From assembly GCA_014925825.1 (NCBI GenBank), contig JACGCK010000278.1, positions 1 through 52,251 of the forward strand: a stretch of 52,251 nt of DNA, in the 5' to 3' direction. Made by a program: the position numbers and the translations under genes. This document shows, piece after piece, positions 38,470 through 47,594 of this stretch (position 1 is its first letter; every line of letters begins with the position of its first letter). Under the pieces are notes generated by a model. It was not told the origin of the DNA, did no database searches, and was given only the letters and a program-made list of their open reading frames with translations. The DNA comes from Pholiota molesta (lineage: Eukaryota > Basidiomycota > Agaricomycetes > Agaricales > Strophariaceae).

Positions 38470-38876
38470 TTTTTTGCTGCCCCCAGCGTGACTCGAGGGG
38501 GTTCAAAAATGTTGAAGGTGATCTTTGGACGCAAGCCGAGTGCATGGGAGAACTGGCGACGAGAGATGGCGTCTGCGACTTCGTTACGCTCACCAGGGAC
38601 ATGTAGGACGCGAAGTTGATGATTCGTCGCTAGGCGAATGTCCACAGAGGCTTTGAGAATTTCGTTGTATTGGGGTTGCGCCCTTAAGGACGCAAACATG
38701 TCGACAGTGTGTGAGTTGTCCGTAAAAATGGCAAAGCGAGCGGGCTGAGGGAAAAGGGACGCGGCGTGCTCAAGCGCCGCGAGCACACATAAGGCTTCGT
38801 AGACAGAGATGAATTCTCCGGAGGTGGTAGCAGGGACGGGAGCGTAAAATCCAACGTCAAGTGCCGGGTAGCGTCC
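38466..38876 (-). pseudogene. RNase H C-terminal fragment of copy I
   Basis: From the palindrome centre, the minus strand reads YPALDVGFYAPVP, then YEALCVLAALEH, FTDNSHTVDMF and GERNEVADAISRRQ, and stops at TGA 38466-38468. It keeps three of the four RNase H acidic residues (Glu of YEAL, Asp of FTDN, Asp of VADA). The first Asp and all of RT are cut off at the head-to-head junction near 38874. The frame stays open through the junction into antisense YR sequence, which is accidental. Confidence 0.85.
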
Positions 38877-38933
38877 AAAGATCACCTTCAACATTTTTGA
38901 ACCCCCTCGAGTCGCGCTGGGGGCAGCAAAAAA

Positions 38934-39947
38934 ATGATGATCTCCTCCGGTGTGCGCTCCAGGCAACGCCCGCGCGAAGCTTGGACGCGCGAACGCTTGC
39001 TCCATGAACGAGCAATCTCTTTGGGGCAAGCTATCGACACAGGAACGTGGAAGAACTACGGCTCCGCCTTGAATTCATACCTCAACTTCATACGACTCCA
39101 TGACTTCCCTGTTGACCCAACCGCCGACACCCTATCTTTCTACACGGTCTGGACCTCCGCCCACATCAAACCCGACTCTGTGAACTCTTATCTCTCTGGT
39201 ATCTGTCAGCAACTCGAGCCTTATTTCCCTGACGTACGCAAAAACCGCAATTCACCTCTCGTCCACAAAACCATGCAAGGTTGCATGCGCCGTCATGGAA
39301 GTCCCACGGTCCGTAAGCGCGCGCTTACCATTGAAGACTTAGAAACCGTGGTCGAACACTACAGCACGTCCACCGACCATGACGACCTCCTCTTCGTAGC
39401 CATGCTCCTCACTGGATTTTTCGCATTAATGCGTTTAGGCGAAATGGCTTATTCAGACGATACCACTCTACGCGATCCACGGAAAGTCACTACTCGGGCG
39501 TCTATCAAAATCAACGATGAATTCTTCCAATTTTTCCTTCCCAGTCACAAAGCAGACAAGCGCTATGAAGGAAATATTGTGATGGTTCGTCGTAACCACC
39601 AGAAAGCTGACCCGTTCAAAGCCTTCGTGTCATACCTTGCTTCCCGCGACCACCTATTCCCTTACAACTCCGCACTCTGGCTTACCAGCAACGCTCGCGT
39701 ACCAACTCGGTCCTTCTTCATGCGGCGCCTCCGTACCTTTTTTGCGAAAGACATAGGAGGTCATTCTATGCGTGCTGGCGGAGCGACCTTCATGGCCGAA
39801 TGCGGGTGTCCACCTTCCCTAATCCAGGCCGCGGGCAGATGGGCATCGGAAGCATTCGAACTCTACATCAGGAAGAACCCAATCCTCCTCCAAGCTCTAT
39901 TATTCGCCCGGGACAAGCGTCAGGTAGCCTACAGTCATTCGTCTTGA
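38934..39947 (+). CDS. tyrosine recombinase of retroelement copy II
   Basis: Intact 337-residue protein, identical at the amino-acid level to the copy I recombinase although the DNA differs at a few silent sites (for example Cys-free codon changes near 39176, 39607 and 39637). It has the same catalytic set: Arg167, His277, Arg280, Trp303, Tyr311. Only a short tail of RNase H precedes it (38871-38933), so any expression would need readthrough from elsewhere. The 3' flank has the TATA-like and poly(A) stretch followed by tandem terminal repeats. Confidence 0.92.
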   Translation: MMISSGVRSRQRPREAWTRERLLHERAISLGQAIDTGTWKNYGSALNSYLNFIRLHDFPVDPTADTLSFYTVWTSAHIKPDSVNSYLSGICQQLEPYFPDVRKNRNSPLVHKTMQGCMRRHGSPTVRKRALTIEDLETVVEHYSTSTDHDDLLFVAMLLTGFFALMRLGEMAYSDDTTLRDPRKVTTRASIKINDEFFQFFLPSHKADKRYEGNIVMVRRNHQKADPFKAFVSYLASRDHLFPYNSALWLTSNARVPTRSFFMRRLRTFFAKDIGGHSMRAGGATFMAECGCPPSLIQAAGRWASEAFELYIRKNPILLQALLFARDKRQVAYSHSS

Positions 39948-41529
39948 TCACTCCTCACATCACTACCGTTTCATCTTTTGCCCTATTTCTTTGTTACGAT
40001 ATATTTTCCCTTCATCTTTTTCACTTCATTTAACCTTTCCTTTCACTTTCACATCATCCTCCTTTCCCTCGTCACTTTCCAAACTATTAAAAAAAAAAAA
40101 AAAAAAAAAAAAACCCTTTTATATATATATGCATTTATACATCTTCATGTCTCCTTCTCCATTTTCTTTTTCTTCATAGGGCTTATAGCCATACCGTACA
40201 TCAAGACGAATACATTACACGCGAGGCGTCTGGCGCAGAGCCGACACCTCGCCATTTTCGGCCTACACCTGACTACGCCCACACCTCGGTTCTCACGAAC
40301 CACCTGCACTCGCCTCTGCAACCTCAAGAGCCTAGGTAAAATTGGTCGGGTTTAAATATTATTTACTCTAGTCCAATTATACCGACCAAGGCTCGTTAGT
40401 CACATGCGTATTTCCCCACACTGGCCTGGCCGTGTGGATGACCCCCAATTGCGCTGGCCCGGCCGCGCAATAATATATCGACGGCCACGCTGAGCTGGTC
40501 CGCCGCTCATTGCGAGTCTGCCTCACCTTTAATAGAAAGTCGTTCGCAGCGGATTAATTTTCGTCCGGCATGTGACCCAACTGGGAGGAAGGAAATTTTA
40601 AGACAAACTGACTCGCATCCTGGTTTGTCTCCCTTCTTTTCCTTCCTCCACTCGCCATTTGCAGAGGCTCGACATCTCTCAAAAAACACCCACCCACCAC
40701 AACCCCTTTTCCTTTCTGTCTAAGATCTTTTTTCCTTTTGCCTCCTTATTTTTTGCGCTCACACATATGTGATTTTATTTCACATTTCATTTGTCTGTAC
40801 TCGTTCATATGTATTTATAGCGCCATACCGTACATCAAGACGAATACATTACACGCGAGGCGTCTGGCGCAGAGCCGACACCTCGCCATTTTCGGCCTAC
40901 ACCTGACTACGCCCACACCTCGGTTCTCACGAACCACCTGCACTCGCCTCTGCAACCTCAAGAGCCTAGGTAAAATTGGTCGGGTTTAAATATTATTTAC
41001 TCTAGTCCAATTATACCGACCAAGGCTCGTTAGTCACATGCGTATTTCCCCACACTGGCCTGGCCGTGTGGATGACCCCCAATTGCGCTGGCCCGGCCGC
41101 GCAATAATATATCGCATCACGAAAAACGACAATATCTCTAGAGAAATCCTGGTGTCTCTAAAAGACATCTAGAGACACCAAGAGCACTAAAAGACCTCAG
41201 AGACAGAAAGATCTCTAGAGTTACGTGATCATTGACATGATTTACCCAGGTGTCTTTGAGTGTCTCTGGGAGTCCTCTGGGTTGCCTCTGGGAGTCCCTC
41301 AAAACTGTTTGGAAGTCTATTGGATTGCTCTCAGAAGCATCCTTCCCATCCTCAATCTTTGGTGCTTTGCTTAGAATAAATGGTCAAATGTAATAATAAA
41401 ACATAATATATTATAAGGCTGAAGCTACTACTCTAATATTCTAAGTAATCTGTACTACGGTCATAATTTACTGCCCACCCTCATACATCCCCCACTACTG
41501 TCTTCACATGTGCCCACACGCCATCCACA

Positions 41530-41720
41530 TCGTTGATGCGCCGTCGTGTCGTTGTGCCGTCGTGTCATTGCACCGTCGTGTCGTTGCGCCGTCACGTTGT
41601 CGCACCGTCGCGCGTCGTCGTCGTCGTTGCATCGTTGCGCATCGTCGTCGTTGCGCCGTCGCGCCGTCGCATCATTGCGCCGTCGCGTCATTGCGCCGTC
41701 GCGTCATTGGCTGCGGCAGA
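41530..41720. repeat. GC-rich minisatellite inside the TIR element
   Basis: Imperfect short repeats built on GCGCCGTCGCGTCATT (16 bases, clearest at 41680-41710) and shorter CGTCGT/GTTGCGCC variants upstream. Long open frames through it on both strands are products of the periodic composition and are not called as genes. Confidence 0.75.
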
Positions 41721-42583
41721 GAGGCCGGCGCGCCGCAGCGCGGTTCGAGCACGCCGCTTTGTCGTGGTGACGTCGAAGCGCACGGACCAACTGGGTGCGC
41801 AGCGACGTGGTTCGAGCACGCCGCCTCGTTGTGGTGACGTGGCAGTGCACGGACCAGCTGCACGGCGGGGGCGGGAACCCCACAGTGGCGGGGCACGGTG
41901 GATGCGAGGCAAACGGGCGGCGGTGCGTCACGGGACGGTGATGCGGCGGGTGGTGGGTGGCGTCGTCGTGTGCAAGCGCCGCGGGAGGGTGACGTGGCGG
42001 GGTGGGCGGGGTGGTGGCCGTCGTCGTCATGTACGGGCGTCGTGGGCGTCGCGGGCGTCACGGGAGGGTACGTGGCGGGTGGAGGGCGACGTCGTCATGT
42101 GCAGGCGTCGTGGGTGGGTGACGTGGTGACGGCGGGTGGGCATCGAAGTGGCGACGTGGCGGGGGGTGGGCGTTGCGGGGCGGGCGACGTGGTGGTGGAC
42201 GACGGCAGTGGTGGCCGGACGTGGCGACATGGTGGGTGGTGGCCGTCGTCGTCGTTTGAGCTGCGACTCCTCGTCGCCGTGAAAGGAAGCTGTGGGGAGG
42301 GGGTGGTGTCAGCGGCACACAAGGATGGTGTTGGGGCGTACTTGTTGGGTCTCCCGCTCCTGGGTCTCCCCTTGCTGTCTCCTCCCCTTCCAACGTCGTC
42401 GTCATGTCGCCGCGTCATGTCCGTGGTTGTCCGTGGTCGAGGTGGTGTCATGGCAGCGAGGGGGTGAGTTGAGGCTGGTGGTGGTAGTGGTAGGAGCGAA
42501 GCGAGGAAAGGACATGGAAATTATTCTAAGTCCCGCGCCCTATAGAATTAATAGTATATAGTACATTTTGGGTCAACATTTAA

Positions 42584-42667
42584 CTGCCCTATGGCTTAGT
42601 TGGTAACGCGCCTTGTTCTTAGTACACTCCACGTGATGTCGTTCGTTCGAATCTCGTCAAGTGCACT
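42584..42667 (+). other. tRNA-like sequence with Pol III A and B boxes
   Basis: An A box (TGGCTTAGTTGG, 42592-42603) and a B box (GTTCGAATC, 42645-42653) both fit the consensus and are 41 bases apart. The arms do not fold well: the T stem has mismatches and the acceptor ends do not pair. So this is not a working tRNA. It looks like a degenerate tRNA-derived promoter such as a SINE head. The apparent anticodon region resembles tRNA-Lys(CTT) but that is weak. Confidence 0.6.
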
Positions 42668-43333
42668 ATTTTTCAAGGTCGCGTCAGGGGCGTGAGAATT
42701 ACCTTGCAAGCTGAAAGTACTTTCGGGGTAATTTTCCGCTTTCTACGCTTTCTAAGCTTTGGGAAATGTTCGTATTGTGTTTGTACGTCTGTAAGTAAGG
42801 GCTAAAGGGATTACTGATCTCTGAGCAATTAAGTACAGACCTAAGAACTACATTGAATAGAAAGTAAAACTAAAGATGCTCTGAGAGCATACTAGGATGC
42901 TCTGCAGCACTTTGCCATGCTTTGGCGTCTCTGGCATATACCTGGCTTACCTGGTTTGGCTTTAGGGCAAAGGCGTTTTTCGTGATGCGACGGCCACGCT
43001 GAGCTGGTCCGCCGCTCATTGCGAGTCTGCCTCACCTTTAATAGAAAGTCGTTCGCAGCGGATTAATTTTCGTCCGGCATGTGACCCAACTGGGAGGAAG
43101 GAAATTTTAAGACAAACTGACTCGCATCCTGGTTTGTCTCCCTTCTTTTCCTTCCTCCACTCGCCATTTGCAGAGGCTCGTTTAAGTCCACCCACCACAA
43201 CCCCTTTTCCTTTCAGTCTAAGATCTTTTTTCCTTTTGCCTCCTTATTTTTTGCGCTCACACATATGTGGTTTTATTTCACATTTCATTTGTCTGTACTC
43301 GTTCATATGTATTTATAGCGCCAAGAGGCTTGA

Positions 43334-43748
43334 GAGATGTCGAGCCTCTGCAAATGGCGAGTGGAGGAAGGAAAAGAAGGGAGACAAACCAGGATGCGAG
43401 TCAGTTTGTCTTAAAATTTCCTTCCTCCCAGTTGGGTCACATGCCGCACGAAAATTAATCCGCTGCGAACGACTTTCTATTAAAGGTGAGGCAGACTCGC
43501 AATGAGCGGCGGACCAGCTCAGCGTGGCCGTCGATATATTATTGCGCGGCCGGGCCAGCGCAATTGGGGGTCATCCACACGGCCAGGCCAGTGTGGGGAA
43601 ATACGCATGTGACTAACGAGCCTTGGTCGGTATAATTGGACTAGAGTAAATAATATTTAAACCCGACCAATTTTACCTAGGCTCTTGAGGTTGCAGAGGC
43701 GAGTGCAGGTGGTTCGTGAGAACCGAGGTGTGGGCGTAGTCAGGTGTA
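43334..43748 (-). repeat. inverted terminal repeat replacing the 5' end of copy III
   Basis: Reads as reverse blocks C, B and half of A, ending at 43748 where it fuses directly to gag. Together with the forward C block at 42990-43180 it forms an inverted pair. The copy at 1-1406 shows that the normal 5' end has the opposite orientation and more gag sequence, so this is a rearranged junction and not the native end. Confidence 0.8.
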
Positions 43749-44530
43749 TGCCATGGTTCCAACGAGAACTTACTGCACGACGCGATTCAAACCCGAGCTG
43801 CGCTGAAACACGACGAATCCTTGGGCTTCTCGGAAATGACATCAGTACCGTCAAGCGTTGGATCCAACAATCTTCCACCGCCCCCCCAGGTTTCCCCAGC
43901 TCCGAATGGGAAAACATCGCCCGAGGCAATGCCGTCGACCTCGACAAAGTGTTCTCGGCATTGCACCTCGTCGCGCCTACTAAAGAGAACTTTGGACGCG
44001 TGGGATCGACTACGATCAGCCTCGGTGACACTGAGCCACTCCGACGTGTCCAAACCATGGGAGACTGGTTCGCAGCTTGGCGTGAGGCCGCGAAAGCGAC
44101 CGCGTTTGTTTTCCCACACCGACGCGACGAGCTTTGGGAGTACGGTGACTACATTGGACGGGAATTCTCAGCCAAGACCCCATCATCTCACCGGAAAATC
44201 ATCTTGTTCGACGCCGCCGTCCGCAACATGGTCGGCGGCGGACAAAGCATCCTGCTCACCGATCGCCACTTGTTCAATCACATCTACTCGGCTATCATCC
44301 CCGCGGACGGAATCCAATCTGACGTCGGACGATCAGGGGCATCAGCTTCTCGCCACGGATCACGGATTCGCGGATCAGACATCTGTAAGCGATTCAACGC
44401 CTATCACTGCCCCGACGGAAACTCCTGCAAGTACAAGCATATCTGCAGACGATGCAAGAAGCAGGGACACGGACAGCACGAGTGCGAGGGCGGAAAAGAA
44501 GGTGAAGGAAAGGCTGGCGCGAGGGCTTAA
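43749..44530 (+). CDS. gag-like protein of copy III, 5'-truncated
   Basis: About 260 residues of gag, open into the upstream inverted repeat (open frame from about 43685). The central part (DWFAAWREAAKATAFVFPHR, then ILFDAAVRN) matches the capsid-like region of agaric Ngaro/DIRS gags. The C-terminus holds two zinc fingers in a row: a CCCH type (C-x7-C-x5-C-x3-H) and a CCHC knuckle (C-x2-C-x4-H-x4-C), likely binding element RNA. The original N-terminus is missing: the join at 43748 cuts it, as the copy at 1-790 shows. The RT frame is open across nearly the whole of this gene in the +1 register. Confidence 0.8.
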
Positions 44531-46349
44531 GCCCAAGTTCTTGCGTCACAACCTATGGGCCGCTGGTGATTATCCCACCGCGCGCTCCGTCGCTGACTGG
44601 ACTGAGACGGCGGAACCGCTCCCCTCGCCCCCGCAGAGTGAACTGGACGATCCTGTAGTTAGGAAGACTATCGCAGAAAACCCTCATTTGTTCAAAATCG
44701 TTACTCCAATTAATGTTGACCGTTTCGAAGAATTGCTACGTGACCACCCCAATCCCGCTTTCGTTGCATCAGTGTGCCGCGGACTCCGTGAAGGTTTCTG
44801 GCCTTGGGCCGACACCCACCAGGATGGTTATCCCGTCACACATGATGCATCCCTACCTCCTCCCCGCGACCCGCGTGAAGCCGCGTTCTTGGAGACTCAA
44901 CGTCAAGAAGAAATCGCTAAAGGTCGTTTTTCTCCCTCGTTTGGCCCCGACCTCCTACCGGGCATGTATAGCATGCCTATCCACGCTGTTCCTAAGCCTA
45001 ATTCCGATGATTTGCGTATGGTCACTGACCAGAGCGCAGGCGATTTTCACTCAACTCCATGATCCCTCGCGAAGCGATCTCAGGTTACCCACTCGATAAC
45101 ATGAAGCGCCTGGGCGAGCTTCTCCTTCATATCCGTAAGACCGAGGGTGACGGACGTCTTGTCATGGTCAAATCCGACGTCGCCGAAGCTTATCGTCTCA
45201 TGCCTATGCACCCTCATTGGCAAATTAAACAGGTCAATACTATTAATGGCACGCGGAATGTTGATAGGAACAACGCTTTCGGTGGCAGGGGTTCTGGGTG
45301 TATCTGGATTGCGTTCAACGGCCTTGTTACCTGGATCGCCATTCATGTTAAGGGACTCGTCTGGCTTTGTGTCTACTCAGACGATTCCTTCATGCCTGAA
45401 TGGAGCGACCGTATCACTTGGGATCCTGTTTTCCAAAAGGAAATGCCTTCGAGCCAGGTACAACTTCTTGAACTCTGGCGGGAATTAGGCATTCCATACA
45501 AGGAAAAGAAGCAACTGTCCGGTTCCCCCCTCACCATTATTGGTATTGACGTTGACCCCAATGCCATGACGTTAACCCTTCCTCCGAAGGCGCGCGCGGA
45601 TCTCTTAGATGAAATTGCAGATTTCTGTAATTTCCCCGACGGTGCCCGCGGCGTGAAACACACTTTGCGTCGTTGGCAGCGTCTCGCTGGCTGGCTCAAC
45701 TGGGCTTTCAATGTTTTCCCATTACTACGCCCTTGCTTGAACAACTTCTACCCCAAGATCGCTGGAAAAGACGCCCCGAATCAAACTATTTGGACCAATA
45801 TTCCCGTGCGCCGAGATCTCGAATGGCGGCCAACCACATTCGTGCCTCGGATGGCGTTCACTTGCTTCGCTCTTTAGACTGGGGGATCGACGACGCGGAC
45901 GCCCTCATTTTTTGCGACGCTTGCTTAGAAGGGATGGGCTTTTGGTACCCGGCACTTGACGTTGGATTTTACGCTCCCGTCCCTGCTACCACCTCCGGAG
46001 AATTCATCTCTGTCTACGAAGCCTTATGTGTGCTCGCGGCGCTTGAGCACGCCGCGTCCCTTTTCCCTCAGCCCGCTCGCTTTGCCATTTTTACGGACAA
46101 CTCACACACTGTCGACATGTTTGCGTCCTTAAGGGCGCAACCCCAATACAACGAAATTCTCAAAGCCTCTGTGGACATTCGCCTAGCGACGAATCATCAA
46201 CTTCGCGTCCTACATGTCCCTGGTGAGCGTAACGAAGTCGCAGACGCCATCTCTCGTCGCCAGTTCTCCCATGCACTCGGCTTGCGTCCAAAGATCACCT
46301 TCAACATTTTGAACCCCCTCGAGTCACGCTGGGGGCAGCAAAAAAATGA
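44531..46349 (+). pseudogene. RT-RNase H polyprotein of copy III, frame-broken
   Basis: RT starts in the frame that overlaps gag (EKKVKERLARGLKPKFLRHN) and has no clear ATG. RT palm residues are visible: motif A VKSDVAEAYRLMP, and motif C CVYSDDSF with both Asp. RNase H follows with all four acidic residues in DACLEGMGFW, YEAL, FTDNS and NEVADAISR. Compared with copies I, II and IV it has lost one T near 45049 (four T against five), one G near 45825 and one T near 46309. It therefore cannot make the full protein as sequenced. The third loss removes the natural stop and runs the frame into YR. Confidence 0.85.
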
Positions 46350-47359
46350 TGATCTCCTCCGGTGTGCGCTCCAGGCAACGCCCCGCGCGAAGCTTGGACG
46401 CGCGAACGCTTGCTCCATGAACGAGCAATCTCTTTGGGGCAAGCTATCGACACAGGAACGTGGAAGAACTACGGCTCCGCCTTGAATTCATACCTCAACT
46501 TCATACGACTCCATGACTTCCCTGTTGACCCAACCGCCGACACCCTATCTTTCTACACGGTCTGGACCTCCGCCCACATCAAACCCGACTCCGTGAACTC
46601 TTATCTCTCTGGTATCTGTCAGCAACTCGAGCCTTATTTCCCTGACGTACGCAAAAACCGCAATTCACCTCTCGTCCACAAAACCATGCAAGGTTGCATG
46701 CGCCGTCATGGAAGTCCCACGGTCCGTAAGCGCGCGCTTACCATTGAAGACTTAGAAACGTGGTCGAACACTACAGCACGTCCACCGACCATGACGACCT
46801 CCTCTTCGTAGCCATGCTCCTCACTGGATTTTTCGCATTAATGCGTTTAGGCGAAATGGCTTATTCAGACGATACCACTCTACGCGATCCACGGAAAGTC
46901 ACTACTCGGGCGTCTATCAAAATCAACGATGAATTCTTCCAATTTTTCCTTCCCAGTCACAAAGCAGACAAGCGCTATGAAGGAAATATTGTGATGGTTC
47001 GTCGTAACCACCAGAAAGCTGATCCGTTCAAAGCCTTCGTGTCATACCTCGCTTCCCGCGACCACCTATTCCCTTACAACTCCGCACTCTGGCTTACCAG
47101 CAACGCTCGCGTACCAACTCGGTCCTTCTTCATGCGGCGCCTCCGTACCTTTTTTGCGAAAGACATAGGAGGTCATTCTATGCGTGCTGGCGGAGCGACC
47201 TTCATGGCCGAATGCGGGTGTCCACCTTCCCTAATCCAGGCCGCGGGCAGATGGGCATCGGAAGCATTCGAACTCTACATCAGGAAGAACCCAATCCTCC
47301 TCCAAGCTCTATTATTCGCCCGGGACAAGCGTCAGGTAGCCTACAGTCATTCGTCTTGA
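46346..47359 (+). pseudogene. tyrosine recombinase of copy III, frame-broken
   Basis: Same gene as copies I and II. It has one extra C near 46380 and one missing C near 46758, each in a C run or pair. The catalytic part from 46760 on is intact and identical in sequence (ALMRLGE, HSMR, ELYIRK). The start keeps the ATGA overlap with the expected RNase H stop. Confidence 0.88.
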
Positions 47360-47594
47360 TCACTCCTCACATCACTACCGTTTCATCTTTTGCCCTATTT
47401 CTTTGTTACGATATATTTTCCCTTCATCTTTTCACTTCATTTAACTTTTCCTTTCACTTTCACATCATCCTCCTTTCCCTCGTCACTTTCCAAACTATTA
47501 AAAAAAAAAAAAAAAAAAACCCTTTTATATATATATGCATTTATACATCTTCATGTCTCCTTCTCCATTTTCTTTTTCTTCATAGGGCTTATAG

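Larger units (their letters stand above)
36985..40426. repeat. giant head-to-head palindrome of two element 3' halves
   Basis: The left arm (36985-38532) and right arm (38871-40426) are reverse complements about 1.55 kb long around a 338-base centre. Each arm holds a terminal repeat, the 3' untranslated region with a poly(A) tract, a full YR gene and the last codons of RNase H. The centre holds more of RNase H, on the minus strand only. The arms differ by several substitutions and in poly(A) length (16 against 25), so they are not an exact mirror copy. Confidence 0.9.
41115..42987. mobile_element. non-autonomous TIR element, 1,873 bp, with CG target duplication
   Basis: The ends are a perfect 14-base inverted repeat, CATCACGAAAAACG (41115-41128) and its complement (42974-42987). 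The uninterrupted repeat elsewhere reads ATATCGACGG. Here CG occurs on both sides (41113-41114 and 42988-42989), a 2-base duplication. Just inside the left end is a cluster of GTCTCTAGAGAC-like words (41130-41290). The middle (41.5-42.5 kb) is very GC-rich. No transposase motif is seen in any frame, so it must move in trans. I cannot assign a superfamily: the CG duplication does not fit Tc1/mariner (TA), Harbinger, hAT or Mutator. Confidence 0.85.
40189..43320 (+). repeat. tandem 634-bp terminal repeat, second unit split by an insertion
   Basis: Units begin at CCATACCGTACATC (40189 and 40823), a period of 634 bases. Each unit reads block A (about 150 bases), B and C (about 330 bases, same as the 5' terminal repeat), then D (about 140 bases ending TATTTATAGCG). 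The second unit is cut at 41114 by the TIR element and resumes at 42988. After the second D block the next unit is replaced by an inverted terminal repeat starting near 43334. Tandem units of this kind are what head-to-tail joining of split-direct-repeat elements would leave. Confidence 0.88.

Noticed and set aside
38466..39029. A single 187-codon minus frame across the palindrome centre.
   Set aside because: Its first part is antisense YR sequence opened by the inversion. Only the RNase H part is a real gene fragment.
36985..40426. Palindrome as a pure fold-back sequencing artefact.
   Set aside because: The arms differ by several substitutions and in poly(A) length, and I shares variants with III and II with IV. 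Not fully excluded, but the simple artefact predicts identical arms.
41508..42561. Several overlapping open frames of 75-200 codons on both strands.
   Set aside because: They arise from GC-rich triplet-like repeats in the TIR element, are rich in Arg, Val, His and Thr only, and show no conserved motif.
42584..42667. A functional tRNA gene.
   Set aside because: The A and B boxes are good but the acceptor and T stems do not pair.
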